DNA from: Loripinus fragilis
Lineage: Eukaryota; Mollusca; Bivalvia; Lucinida; Lucinidae
Length of the DNA: 64,000 nt
Direction of reading: 5' to 3'
NCBI GenBank assembly: GCA_964019695.1
Contig: OZ026516.1
Location: 79,005,018-79,069,017 of the forward strand
Shown: piece by piece, positions 1 through 13,500 of the stretch
Position numbering within the stretch: position 1 is the stretch's first letter
Layout: each line of letters starts with the position of its first letter
Notes under the pieces: model-generated
The model's database searches: none
The model's input: the letters and a program-made list of their open reading frames with translations, nothing else
What the model was told of the DNA's origin: nothing
Program-made: the position numbers and the translations under genes

Positions 1-759
1 TTATAACTTCATAGGGCCGGGAGATTAAAATTTATGCGATTGATCTGGTCACATGACCAAGATGGCGGCAATGCCCATATATGGTGAAACCCCTTAAAAT
101 CTTCTCCGATGCCATTGGGACTTAGTATGTAGCAATGGGGATGAAACGCATACCAAGTCCATTATAATGATGGTCATTGACCTACTTAATTTCAAGGTCA
201 TGCATTTAAAATAGGATATACATGTATTTGAAAAGTTTTTTTAAAGAAACTATTGAAGCCAAGGTCAATATAATCACTACCCTATATACGTTTAACTTTA
301 TGAAGCAATGACTATAAAAAAAATCTCAAACGTCAAGATTGACCTGTGGTCGTTCAGCTGAGGTAACTCATATTGGAGTCCCATCAATAAATAAAAACAA
401 ATTTTCTCAGATATGACCAGATATCGGTTGGCCAATTGAACTCAAATCAGACATCAGTACTCTCTAGGACCAGGGAATTAAAATTTATGTAACGGATTTG
501 GTCACGTAACCAAGATGGCCGCCATAATCCCTTATACAATGAAAACCCTATTTTTTCTCCAGAACCAGTAGGCCGATGACGTTGGGACTTGGCATGTAGC
601 ATTTGGGATATGAGGCCCTCCAAGCTTGTTAAAATAATGACCGTAGGCTGACTTTAACCTATTTAACGTCAAGAAGTTATAAACATTCTTTGTCTCGAAA
701 CTATTGGACCAGTCACCTTTGTCTTAGTAGATAAGCTTTTCAAAGAGTGCTGTCATCAT

Positions 760-1002
760 AATTGGGCCTCGACGCGAGAAAACCTGTCTTCGGGGGTTTG
801 CGAACAACAAACGCGCAGACCAGCCTGCGCATTCGTGCAGTCTGGTCAGCGCCTTTGTCATTCATTTTTGGAAAGTATTATATGTAAACTTGCTACAGGT
901 GAAATTGAAATTTTCTAGCTAGTCTCTGTAGCTGAGGAGACTGGTTTGAAACTTGCTTTGTCGGAACCCCGGAAGACAGTTTTGTCGCGACGAGGCCCAA
1001 TT
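760..1002. mobile_element. 243-bp MITE-like element with long imperfect TIRs
   Basis: The ends are inverted repeats: AATTGGGCCTCGACGCGAGA at the left and a right end whose reverse complement begins AATTGGGCCTCGTCGCGACA. The similarity continues through the 'cctgtcttcgggg' stretch, giving arms of about 40 bp. The interior holds a hairpin around 'gcagaccagcctgcgca'. The same element, also 243 bp, lies at 42204-42446, but inside the duplicated block, so it moved with the block. It has no coding capacity. Superfamily unassigned; the outer AATT/ATAATT could be part of a target duplication. Confidence 0.75.
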
Positions 1003-1223
1003 ATTCAGGTCAACTACATTCTTGTGACTCAGTGTCAGGTGAGCACTTCAGAACCTAAGGTCCTCTGTGTCCCCACCACCCCATATTTGAGCCGTGATAT
1101 GTGAGTTCCAACAATGTGGCATTTTGACAAGTATAGACTCAGACCAGCCTATGCAGCCTCATTTTAAGCTTAGAAACTCTAATTGCTGTTCAGCCAGTAG
1201 CTTAACAGTCATAGAATACTCAA

Positions 1224-1274
1224 GCGACTAGCAAAGGCTCTGATCCGCAGGCTGGCCTGAGCCTTTGCTGTCGC
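1224..1274. repeat. Shortened palindrome (copy A)
   Basis: Inverted repeat with outer arms GCGACTAGCAAAGGCTC and GAGCCTTTGCTGTCGC. It is 14 bp shorter than its counterpart at 42654-42718, having lost part of one arm and the loop (AGACTGCGCGTATG), so the hairpin is asymmetrical here. Confidence 0.7.
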
Positions 1275-1453
1275 ACATACCACATTGTTGGAAATCTTAC
1301 GTCACGGCTCATTATACCTTTATTCTGCTACCATTTTATTCTAGCTGCAGGTATGACGGCCTGTAAAGGCTTTAATAATAAGCGATAATGGGCATTTTAG
1401 GCAATCAGACACTAAACATGACCATTATAGTATACTTCCAAGAGCGGTGTTAG

Positions 1454-1725
1454 CACAGGGGGTTAACTCAGTCACAGTGCGGGGTGATTCTTTATGACAG
1501 TTGTCAATGATGCTTTATGAAAAGGGTTACAGGTTCTTTACTTTGGGTCAATGATTCTTTACAAGTTTCTATGCTCATGCCAAACGCGGGGTGAAAATGG
1601 TAATATTCGACAGTTTTAGAGTCAAATTTTGTTAATAGACATATAAGCAGCATGTTTCATGATAGTCTATGCATTTATCATACAGTTTAGCTGTCCAACA
1701 ATTCACCAGTTACACTAGAGATGCT
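1454..1725. other. Unassigned DNA between block A and the array
   Basis: Sequence with no supported gene and no copy that I could find elsewhere in the window. It ends at a sharp junction: identity to the satellite unit begins at 1726, exactly at the outer end of the embedded TIR element. Confidence 0.6.
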
Positions 1726-2382
1726 AAGGTAGCAAACCACCATCAAACGGAGACCCCAGAGCGTGCCGGAGGGCGCACTAAGATGAATTCTGATTGCGAC
1801 CAGTTTCAAGTTTAAAAGCAAATTCTCTTCAATCTAAATGAAGATTAGAGATGATTTTGTGGATTCTAGAGAAATAAAACACTAAAATTGATCTTACATA
1901 AGAGAGCCAATAGCATAGAAATCTTCTCGGACCCCACTTTTTCGACGGCAATTTTTACGACAAAATGTACCAAATCGGATGCCCCTGCTGGACAGTGTGC
2001 TCGAGCAAGCCACTCAAATCTTGCTAAATCATGCAGAAATCTCCATGATCATGTGCAACATTTACAACTCAATACTTGCCTCCCACCTCGTTTCTTTGAT
2101 AATCAGCTTCGAGTTTGTGTATATGAAAATGAAAGTAGAATTCTGATGCATTTCCAGGCCGAGCCACACATTCGTATTTGGGCCTGATAGCCACATTTAG
2201 TATTTTCAGTTGCCGAAAAATGCTTTTTATTGATGCCCAAACATTCCCAGGCACACAGAAACAGCACTTGGCAGTATAAAATACAACAAAGTGTATTTAG
2301 AGCCAAGAATTGAAGGGTACCCCCTTTTATTATCAAATTTGCCCAGGCCCAGCTGATCCGATCAGTGGTTTGCTACCTTTAA

Positions 2383-2702
2383 GAAAACTTTTTTGCTCCT
2401 AATTTGAGAATTTTTGAAAAAAATCACAAATTTGGAGCTTATGCAGACATACAATGTATAGGAAAGTTGGCTGAAATACTCTCTGACCTTTTGACAGCTG
2501 TTGTAGAATATCACCCTGTTCCGAAAAGAGCCACAGGCACAAATTCTTTACCCCGACACCAACTGTGCGATTTCCCCTCCTGTGATAAAGACTTGCGCAC
2601 AAGAATCAAAATCATGCTATATCCTTAGCCGACAGCTGATGAGGTGTGCAAAGCCTGCTTTATTTACATCTGAAATGGAAACTTGAAAATCACTGTTTGT
2701 GC
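2383..2702. repeat. 320-bp spacer of the satellite unit (between units 1 and 2)
   Basis: Sequence between consecutive TIR elements, repeating every 980 bp. Removing the element and one TTAA joins GTGC-TTAA-GAAAAC and leaves a 324-bp monomer, which may be the ancestral locus or satellite that the element entered. The spacer contains a good hairpin (AAAGC-CT-GCTTT) around 2648-2662. No gene is supported. Confidence 0.7.
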
Positions 2703-2706
2703 TTAA

Positions 2707-3358
2707 AGGTAGCAAACCACCATCAAACGGAGACCCCAGAGCGTGCCGGAGGGCGCACTAAGATGAATTCTGATTGCGACCAGTTTCAAGTTTAAAAGCA
2801 AATTCTCTTCAATCTAAATGAAGATTAGAGATGATTTTGTGGATTCTAGAGAAATAAAATACTAAAATTGATCTTACATAAGAGAGCCAATAGCATAGAA
2901 ATCTTCTCGGACCCCACTTTTTCGACGGCAATTTTTACGACAAAATGTACCAAATCGGATGCCCCTGCTGGACAGTGTGCTCGAGCAAGCCACTCAAATC
3001 TTGCTAAATCATGCAGAAATCTCCATGATCATGTGCAACATTTACAACTCAATACTTGCCTCCCACCTCGTTTCTTTGATAATCAGCTTCGAGTTTGTGT
3101 ATATGAAAATGAAAGTAGAATTCTGATGCATTTCCAGGCCGAGCCACACATTCGTATTTTGGCCTGATAGCCACATTTAGTATTTTCAGTTGCCGAAAAA
3201 TGCTTTTTATTGATGCCCAAACATTCCCAGGCACACAGAAACAGCACTTGGCAGTATAAAATACAACAAAGTGTATTTAGAGCCAAGAATTGAAGGGTAC
3301 CCCCTTTTATTATCAAATTTGCCCAGGCCCAGCTGATCCGATCAGTGGTTTGCTACCT
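2707..3358. mobile_element. 652-bp TTAA-flanked non-autonomous transposon in each unit (unit 2 shown)
   Basis: The left end reads TTAA then AGGTAGCAAACCAC. The right end reads GTGGTTTGCTACCT then TTAA. The inverted repeats are a perfect 14 bp, or 18 bp with the TTAA. The same structure recurs every 980 bp from 1727 to about 19038. A TTAA target duplication is known for the piggyBac and Kolobok superfamilies. The purine start AGG and pyrimidine end CCT fit the 5'-RR...YY-3' ends described for Kolobok better than the CCY...RGG ends of piggyBac. There is no transposase frame. The first copy (1727-2378) lacks an intact TTAA on its left side (GCTAAGG), because the array begins there. Confidence 0.8.
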
Positions 3359-3685
3359 TTAAGAAAACTTTTTTGCTCCTAATTTGAGAATTTTTGAAAA
3401 AAATCACAAATTTGGAGCTTATGCAGACATACAATGTATAGGAAAGTTGGCTGAAATACTCTCTGACCTTTTGACAGCTGTTGTAGAATATCACCCTGTT
3501 CCGAAAAGAGCCACAGGCACAAATTCTTTACCCCGACACCAACTGTGCGATTTCCCCTCCTGTGAAAAAGACTTGCGCACAAGAATCAAAATCATGCTAT
3601 ATCCTTAGCCGACAGCTGATGAGGTGTGCAAAGCCTGCTTTATTTACATCTGAAATGGAAACTTGAAAATCACTGTTTGTGCTTA

Positions 3686-6600
3686 AAGGTAGCAAACCAC
3701 CATCAAACGGAGACCCCAGAGCGTGCCGGAGGGCGCACTAAGATGAATTCTGATTGCGACCAGTTTCAAGTTTAAAAGCAAATTCTCTTCAATCTAAATG
3801 AAGATTAGAGATGATTTTGTGGATTCTAGAGAAATAAAACACTAAAATTGATCTTACATAAGAGAGCCAATAGCATAGAAATCTTCTCGGACCCCACTTT
3901 TTCGACGGCAATTTTTACGACAAAATGTACCAAATCGGATGCCCCTGCTGGACAGTGTGCTCGAGCAAGCCACTCAAATCTTGCTAAATCATGCAGAAAT
4001 CTCCATGATCATGTGCAACATTTACAACTCAATACTTGCCTCCCACCTCGTTTCTTTGATAATCAGCTTCGAGTTTGTGTATATGAAGATGAAAGTAGAA
4101 TTCTGATGCATTTCCAGGCCGAGCCACACATTCGTATTTGGGCCTGATAGCCACATTTAGTATTTTCAGTTGCCGAAAAATGCTTTTTATTGATGCCCAA
4201 ACATTCCCAGGCACACAGAAACAGCACTTGGCAGTATAAAATACAACAAAGTGTATTTAGAGCCAAGAATTGAAGGGTACCCCCTTTTATTATCAAATTT
4301 GCCCAGGCCCAGCTGATCCGATCAGTGGTTTGCTACCTTTAAGAAAACTTTTTTGCTCCTAATTTGAGAATTTTTGAAAAAAATCACAAATTTGGAGCTT
4401 ATGCAGACATACAATGTATAGGAAAGTTGGCTGAAATACTCTCTGACCTTTTGACAGCTGTTGTAGAATATCACCCTGTTCCGAAAAGAGCCACAGGCAC
4501 AAATTCTTTACCCCGACACCAACTGTGCGATTTCCCCTCCTGTGAAAAAGACTTGCGCACAAGAATCAAAATCATGCTATATCCTTAGCCGACAGCTGAT
4601 GAGGTGTGCAAAGCCTGCTTTATTTACATCTGAAATGGAAACTTGAAAATCACTGTTTGTGCTTAAAGGTAGCAAACCACCATCAAACGGAGACCCCAGA
4701 GCGTGCCGGAGGGCGCACTAAGATGAATTCTGATTGCGACCAGTTTCAAGTTTAAAAGCAAATTCTCTTCAATCTAAATGAAGATTAGAGATGATTTTGT
4801 GGATTCTAGAGAAATAAAACACTAAAATTGATCTTACATAAGAGAGCCAATAGCATAGAAATCTTCTCGGACCCCACTTTTTCGACGGCAATTTTTACGA
4901 CAAAATGTACCAAATCGGATGCCCCTGCTGGACAGTGTGCTCGAGCAAGCCACTCAAATCTTGCTAAATCATGCAGAAATCTCCATGATCATGTGCAACA
5001 TTTACAACTCAATACTTGCCTCCCACCTCGTTTCTTTGATAATCAGCTTCGAGTTTGTGTATATGAAGATGAAAGTAGAATTCTGATGCATTTCCAGGCC
5101 GAGCCACACATTCGTATTTGGGCCTGATAGCCACATTTAGTATTTTCAGTTGCCGAAAAATGCTTTTTATTGATGCCCAAACATTCCCAGGCACACAGAA
5201 ACAGCACTTGGCAGTATAAAATACAACAAAGTGTATTTAGAGCCAAGAATTGAAGGGTACCCCCTTTTATTATCAAATTTGCCCAGGCCCAGCTGATCCG
5301 ATCAGTGGTTTGCTACCTTTAAGAAAACTTTTTTGCTCCTAATTTGAGAATTTTTGAAAAAAATCACAAATTTGGAGCTTATGCAGACATACAATGTATA
5401 GGAAAGTTGGCTGAAATACTCTCTGACCTTTTGACAGCTGTTGTAGAATATCACCCTGTTCCGAAAAGAGCCACAGGCACAAATTCTTTACCCCGACACC
5501 AACTGTGCGATTTCCCCTCCTGTGAAAAAGACTTGCGCACAAGAATCAAAATCATGCTATATCCTTAGCCGACAGCTGATGAGGTGTGCAAAGCCTGCTT
5601 TATTTACATCTGAAATGGAAACTTGAAAATCACTGTTTGTGCTTAAAGGTAGCAAACCACCATCAAACGGAGACCCCAGAGCGTGCCGGAGGGCGCACTA
5701 AGATGAATTCTGATTGCGACCAGTTTCAAGTTTAAAAGCAAATTCTCTTCAATCTAAATGAAGATTAGAGATGATTTTGTGGATTCTAGAGAAATAAAAC
5801 ACTAAAATTGATCTTACATAAGAGAGCCAATAGCATAGAAATCTTCTCGGACCCCACTTTTTCGACGGCAATTTTTACGACAAAATGTACCAAATCGGAT
5901 GCCCCTGCTGGACAGTGTGCTCGAGCAAGCCACTCAAATCTTGCTAAATCATGCAGAAATCTCCATGATCATGTGCAACATTTACAACTCAATACTTGCC
6001 TCCCACCTCGTTTCTTTGATAATCAGCTTCGAGTTTGTGTATATGAAGATGAAAGTAGAATTCTGATGCATTTCCAGGCCGAGCCACACATTCGTATTTG
6101 GGCCTGATAGCCACATTTAGTATTTTCAGTTGCCGAAAAATGCTTTTTATTGATGCCCAAACATTCCCAGGCACACAGAAACAGCACTTGGCAGTATAAA
6201 ATACAACAAAGTGTATTTAGAGCCAAGAATTGAAGGGTACCCCCTTTTATTATCAAATTTGCCCAGGCCCAGCTGATCCGATCAGTGGTTTGCTACCTTT
6301 AAGAAAACTTTTTTGCTCCTAATTTGAGAATTTTTGAAAAAAATCACAAATTTGGAGCTTATGCAGACATACAATGTATAGGAAAGTTGGCTGAAATACT
6401 CTCTGACCTTTTGACAGCTGTTGTAGAATATCACCCTGTTCCGAAAAGAGCCACAGGCACAAATTCTTTACCCCGACACCAACTGTGCGATTTCCCCTCC
6501 TGTGAAAAAGACTTGCGCACAAGAATCAAAATCATGCTATATCCTTAGCCGACAGCTGATGAGGTGTGCAAAGCCTGCTTTATTTACATCTGAAATGGAA

Positions 6601-9565
6601 ACTTGAAAATCACTGTTTGTGCTTAAAGGTAGCAAACCACCATCAAACGGAGACCCCAGAGCGTGCCGGAGGGCGCACTAAGATGAATTCTGATTGCGAC
6701 CAGTTTCAAGTTTAAAAGCAAATTCTCTTCAATCTAAATGAAGATTAGAGATGATTTTGTGGATTCTAGAGAAATAAAACACTAAAATTGATCTTACATA
6801 AGAGAGCCAATAGCATAGAAATCTTCTCGGACCCCACTTTTTCGACGGCAATTTTTACGACAAAATGTACCAAATCGGATGCCCCTGCTGGACAGTGTGC
6901 TCGAGCAAGCCACTCAAATCTTGCTAAATCATGCAGAAATCTCCATGATCATGTGCAACATTTACAACTCAATACTTGCCTCCCACCTCGTTTCTTTGAT
7001 AATCAGCTTCGAGTTTGTGTATATGAAAATGAAAGTAGAATTCTGATGCATTTCCAGGCCGAGCCACACATTCGTATTTTGGCCTGATAGCCACATTTAG
7101 TATTTTCAGTTGCCGAAAAATGCTTTTTATTGATGCCCAAACATTCCCAGGCACACAGAAACAGCACTTGGCAGTATAAAATACAACAAAGTGTATTTAG
7201 AGCCAAGAATTGAAGGGTACCCCCTTTTATTATCAAATTTGCCCAGGCCCAGCTGATCCGATCAGTGGTTTGCTACCTTTAAGAAAACTTTTTTGCTCCT
7301 AATTTGAGAATTTTTGAAAAAAATCACAAATTTGGAGCTTATGCAGACATACAATGTATAGGAAAGTTGGCTGAAATACTCTCTGACCTTTTGACAGCTG
7401 TTGTAGAATATCACCCTGTTCCGAAAAGAGCCACAGGCACAAATTCTTTACCCCGACACCAACTGTGCGATTTCCCCTCCTGTGAAAAAGACTTGCGCAC
7501 AAGAATCAAAATCATGCTATATCCTTAGCCGACAGCTGATGAGGTGTGCAAAGCCTGCTTTATTTACATCTGAAATGGAAACTTGAAAATCACTGTTTGT
7601 GCTTAAAGGTAGCAAACCACCATCAAACGGAGACCCCAGAGCGTGCCGGAGGGGGCACTAAGATGAATTCTGATTGCGACCAGTTTCAAGTTTAAAAGCA
7701 AATTCTCTTCAATCTAAATGAAGATTAGAGATGATTTTGTGGATTCTAGAGAAATAAAACACTAAAATTGATCTTACATAAGAGAGCCAATAGCATAGAA
7801 ATCTTCTCGGACCCCACTTTTTCGACGGCAATTTTTACGACAAAATGTACCAAATCGGATGCCCCTGCTGGACAGTGTGCTCGAGCAAGCCACTCAAATC
7901 TTGCTAAATCATGCAGAAATCTCCATGATCATGTGCAACATTTACAACTCAATACTTGCCTCCCACCTCGTTTCTTTGATAATCAGCTTCGAGTTTGTGT
8001 ATATGAAAATGAAAGTAGAATTCTGATGCATTTCCAGGCCGAGCCACACATTCGTATTTTGGCCTGATAGCCACATTTAGTATTTTCAGTTGCCGAAAAA
8101 TGCTTTTTATTGATGCCCAAACATTCCCAGGCACACAGAAACAGCACTTGGCAGTATAAAATACAACAAAGTGTATTTAGAGCCAAGAATTGAAGGGTAC
8201 CCCCTTTTATTATCAAATTTGCCCAGGCCCAGCTGATCCGATCAGTGGTTTGCTACCTTTAAGAAAACTTTTTTGCTCCTAATTTGAGAATTTTTGAAAA
8301 AAATCACAAATTTGGAGCTTATGCAGACATACAATGTATAGGAAAGTTGGCTGAAATACTCTCTGACCTTTTGACAGCTGTTGTAGAATATCACCCTGTT
8401 CCGAAAAGAGCCACAGGCACAAATTCTTTACCCCGACACCAACTGTGCGACTTCCCCTCCTGTGAAAAAGACTTGCGCACAAGAATCAAAATCATGCTAT
8501 ATCCTTAGCCGACAGCTGATGAGGTGTGCAAAGCCTGCTTTATTTACATCTGAAATGGAAACTTGAAAATCACTGTTTGTGCTTAAAGGTAGCAAACCAC
8601 CATCAAACGGAGACCCCAGAGCGTGCCGGAGGGCGCACTAAGATGAATTCTGATTGCGACCAGTTTCAAGTTTAAAAGCAAATTCTCTTCAATCTAAATG
8701 AAGATTAGAGATGATTTTGTGGATTCTAGAGAAATAAAACACTAAAATTGATCTTACATAAGAGAGCCAATAGCATAGAAATCTTCTCGGACCCCACTTT
8801 TTCGACGGCAATTTTTACGACAAAATGTACCAAATCGGATGCCCCTGCTGGACAGTGTGCTCGAGCAAGCCACTCAAATCTTGCTAAATCATGCAGAAAT
8901 CTCCATGATCATGTGCAACATTTACAACTCAATACTTGCCTCCCACCTCGTTTCTTTGATAATCAGCTTCAAGTTTGTGTATATGAAAATGAAAGTAGAA
9001 TTCTGATGCATTTCCAGGCCGAGCCACACATTTGTATTTTGGCCTGATAGCCACATTTAGTATTTTCAGTTGCCGAAAAATGCTTTTTATTGATGCCCAA
9101 ACATTCCCAGGCACACAGAAACAGCACTTGGCAGTATAAAATACAACAAAGTGTATTTAGAGCCAAGAATTGAAGGGTACCCCCTTTTATTATCAAATTT
9201 GCCAAGGCCCAGCTGATCCGATCAGTGGTTTGCTACCTTTAAGAAAACTTTTTTGCTCCTAATTTGAGAATTTTTGAAAAAAATCACAAATTTGGAGCTT
9301 ATGCAGACATACAATGTATAGGAAAGTTGGCTGAAATACTCTCTGACCTTTTGACAGCTGTTGTAGAATATCACCCTGTTCCGAAAAGAGCCACAGGCAC
9401 AAATTCTTTTCCCCGACACCAACTGTGCGATTTCCCCTCCTGTGAAAAAGACTTGCGCACAAGAATCAAAATCATGCTATATCCTTAGCCGACAGCTGAT
9501 GAGGTGTGCAAAGCCTGCTTTATTTACATCTGAAATGGAAACTTGAAAATCACTGTTTGTGCTTA
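3686..9565 (+). repeat. Higher-order block 1 (units 3-8)
   Basis: Variant bases order the units. Units 3, 4 and 5 carry ATGAAGATG with a ...TATTTG end. Unit 6 carries ATGAAAATG with ...TATTTT. Unit 7 is the same plus GAGGGGGCAC. Unit 8 carries CTTCAAGTTTG, TTTGTATTTT, GCCAAGGCCC and TTCTTTTCCCC. The same ordered series recurs 6860 bp (seven units) downstream. Confidence 0.85.
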
Positions 9566-10545
9566 AAGGTAGCAAACCACCATCAAACGGAGACCCCAGA
9601 GCGTGCCGGAGGGCGCACTAAGATGAATTCTGATTGCGACCAGTTTCAAGTTTAAAAGCAAATTCTCTTCAATCTAAATGAAGATTAGAGATGATTTTGT
9701 GGATTCTAGAGAAATAAAACACTAAAATTGATCTTACATAAGAGAGCCAATAGCATAGAAATCTTCTCGGACCCCACTTTTTCGACGGCAATTTTTACGA
9801 CAAAATGTACCAAATCGGATGCCCCTGCTGGACAGTGTGCTCGAGCAAGCCACTCAAATCTTGCTAAATCATGCAGAAATCTCCATGATCATGTGCAACA
9901 TTTACAACTCAATACTTGCCTCCCACCTCGTTTCTTTGATAATCAGCTTCGAGTTTGTGTATATGAAGATGAAAGTAGAATTCTGATGCATTTCCAGGCC
10001 GAGCCACACATTCGTATTTGGGCCTGATAGCCACATTTAGTATTTTCAGTTGCCGAAAAATGCTTTTTATTGATGCCCAAACATTCCCAGGCACACAGAA
10101 ACAGCACTTGGCAGTATAAAATACAACAAAGTGTATTTAGAGCCAAGAATTGAAGGGTACCCCCTTTTATTATCAAATTTGCCCAGGCCCAGCTGATCCG
10201 ATCAGTGGTTTGCTACCTTTAAGAAAACTTTTTTGCTCCTAATTTGAGAATTTTTGAAAAAAATCACAAATTTGGAGCTTATGCAGACATACAATGTATA
10301 GGAAAGTTGGCTGAAATACTCTCTGACCTTTTGACAGCTGTTGTAGAATATCACCCTGTTCCGAAAAGAGCCACAGGCACAAATTCTTTACCCCGACACC
10401 AACTGTGCGATTTCCCCTCCTGTGAAAAAGACTTGCGCACAAGAATCAAAATCATGCTATATCCTTAGCCGACAGCTGATGAGGTGTGCAAAGCCTGCTT
10501 TATTTACATCTGAAATGGAAACTTGAAAATCACTGTTTGTGCTTA

Positions 10546-13500
10546 AAGGTAGCAAACCACCATCAAACGGAGACCCCAGAGCGTGCCGGAGGGCGCACTA
10601 AGATGAATTCTGATTGCGACCAGTTTCAAGTTTAAAAGCAAATTCTCTTCAATCTAAATGAAGATTAGAGATGATTTTGTGGATTCTAGAGAAATAAAAC
10701 ACTAAAATTGATCTTACATAAGAGAGCCAATAGCATAGAAATCTTCTCGGACCCCACTTTTTCGACGGCAATTTTTACGACAAAATGTACCAAATCGGAT
10801 GCCCCTGCTGGACAGTGTGCTCGAGCAAGCCACTCAAATCTTGCTAAATCATGCAGAAATCTCCATGATCATGTGCAACATTTACAACTCAATACTTGCC
10901 TCCCACCTCGTTTCTTTGATAATCAGCTTCGAGTTTGTGTATATGAAGATGAAAGTAGAATTCTGATGCATTTCCAGGCCGAGCCACACATTCGTATTTG
11001 GGCCTGATAGCCACATTTAGTATTTTCAGTTGCCGAAAAATGCTTTTTATTGATGCCCAAACATTCCCAGGCACACAGAAACAGCACTTGGCAGTATAAA
11101 ATACAACAAAGTGTATTTAGAGCCAAGAATTGAAGGGTACCCCCTTTTATTATCAAATTTGCCCAGGCCCAGCTGATCCGATCAGTGGTTTGCTACCTTT
11201 AAGAAAACTTTTTTGCTCCTAATTTGAGAATTTTTGAAAAAAATCACAAATTTGGAGCTTATGCAGACATACAATGTATAGGAAAGTTGGCTGAAATACT
11301 CTCTGACCTTTTGACAGCTGTTGTAGAATATCACCCTGTTCCGAAAAGAGCCACAGGCACAAATTCTTTACCCCGACACCAACTGTGCGATTTCCCCTCC
11401 TGTGAAAAAGACTTGCGCACAAGAATCAAAATCATGCTATATCCTTAGCCGACAGCTGATGAGGTGTGCAAAGCCTGCTTTATTTACATCTGAAATGGAA
11501 ACTTGAAAATCACTGTTTGTGCTTAAAGGTAGCAAACCACCATCAAACGGAGACCCCAGAGCGTGCCGGAGGGCGCACTAAGATGAATTCTGATTGCGAC
11601 CAGTTTCAAGTTTAAAAGCAAATTCTCTTCAATCTAAATGAAGATTAGAGATGATTTTGTGGATTCTAGAGAAATAAAACACTAAAATTGATCTTACATA
11701 AGAGAGCCAATAGCATAGAAATCTTCTCGGACCCCACTTTTTCGACGGCAATTTTTACGACAAAATGTACCAAATCGGATGCCCCTGCTGGACAGTGTGC
11801 TCGAGCAAGCCACTCAAATCTTGCTAAATCATGCAGAAATCTCCATGATCATGTGCAACATTTACAACTCAATACTTGCCTCCCACCTCGTTTCTTTGAT
11901 AATCAGCTTCGAGTTTGTGTATATGAAGATGAAAGTAGAATTCTGATGCATTTCCAGGCCGAGCCACACATTCGTATTTGGGCCTGATAGCCACATTTAG
12001 TATTTTCAGTTGCCGAAAAATGCTTTTTATTGATGCCCAAACATTCCCAGGCACACAGAAACAGCACTTGGCAGTATAAAATACAACAAAGTGTATTTAG
12101 AGCCAAGAATTGAAGGGTACCCCCTTTTATTATCAAATTTGCCCAGGCCCAGCTGATCCGATCAGTGGTTTGCTACCTTTAAGAAAACTTTTTTGCTCCT
12201 AATTTGAGAATTTTTGAAAAAAATCACAAATTTGGAGCTTATGCAGACATACAATGTATAGGAAAGTTGGCTGAAATACTCTCTGACCTTTTGACAGCTG
12301 TTGTAGAATATCACCCTGTTCCGAAAAGAGCCACAGGCACAAATTCTTTACCCCGACACCAACTGTGCGATTTCCCCTCCTGTGAAAAAGACTTGCGCAC
12401 AAGAATCAAAATCATGCTATATCCTTAGCCGACAGCTGATGAGGTGTGCAAAGCCTGCTTTATTTACATCTGAAATGGAAACTTGAAAATCACTGTTTGT
12501 GCTTAAAGGTAGCAAACCACCATCAAACGGAGACCCCAGAGCGTGCCGGAGGGCGCACTAAGATGAATTCTGATTGCGACCAGTTTCAAGTTTAAAAGCA
12601 AATTCTCTTCAATCTAAATGAAGATTAGAGATGATTTTGTGGATTCTAGAGAAATAAAACACTAAAATTGATCTTACATAAGAGAGCCAATAGCATAGAA
12701 ATCTTCTCGGACCCCACTTTTTCGACGGCAATTTTTACGACAAAATGTACCAAATCGGATGCCCCTGCTGGACAGTGTGCTCGAGCAAGCCACTCAAATC
12801 TTGCTAAATCATGCAGAAATCTCCATGATCATGTGCAACATTTACAACTCAATACTTGCCTCCCACCTCGTTTCTTTGATAATCAGCTTCGAGTTTGTGT
12901 ATATGAAGATGAAAGTAGAATTCTGATGCATTTCCAGGCCGAGCCACACATTCGTATTTGGGCCTGATAGCCACATTTAGTATTTTCAGTTGCCGAAAAA
13001 TGCTTTTTATTGATGCCCAAACATTCCCAGGCACACAGAAACAGCACTTGGCAGTATAAAATACAACAAAGTGTATTTAGAGCCAAGAATTGAAGGGTAC
13101 CCCCTTTTATTATCAAATTTGCCCAGGCCCAGCTGATCCGATCAGTGGTTTGCTACCTTTAAGAAAACTTTTTTGCTCCTAATTTGAGAATTTTTGAAAA
13201 AAATCACAAATTTGGAGCTTATGCAGACATACAATGTATAGGAAAGTTGGCTGAAATACTCTCTGACCTTTTGACAGCTGTTGTAGAATATCACCCTGTT
13301 CCGAAAAGAGCCACAGGCACAAATTCTTTACCCCGACACCAACTGTGCGATTTCCCCTCCTGTGAAAAAGACTTGCGCACAAGAATCAAAATCATGCTAT
13401 ATCCTTAGCCGACAGCTGATGAGGTGTGCAAAGCCTGCTTTATTTACATCTGAAATGGAAACTTGAAAATCACTGTTTGTGCTTAAAGGTAGCAAACCAC

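Larger units (their letters stand above)
1..1453 (+). repeat. Dispersed duplicated block, copy A
   Basis: Non-coding block whose sequence recurs in the same orientation at 41229-42897. Similarity starts at the first base of the window and stops at about 1453, after the shared string AGAGCGGTGTTAG. Copy B additionally carries a SINE at 41381-41621. Within copy A, the segment around 25-230 is a diverged relative of the segment around 470-680: both contain a 'ggtcac..ac caagatgg' core followed by 'gttgggactt', so the block itself grew from an older tandem repeat with a period near 450-480 bp. No reading frame is supported. Confidence 0.85.

Noticed and set aside
2640..2694. Hammerhead-ribozyme-like core in every satellite unit (CTGATGA ... 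GAAA)
   Set aside because: A stem II (GGTGT/ACATC) can form, but an extra T separates it from GAAA, and I find no plausible stem III or pairing of stem I with an NUH cleavage site downstream. Running a hammerhead covariance model on the doubled unit would settle it.
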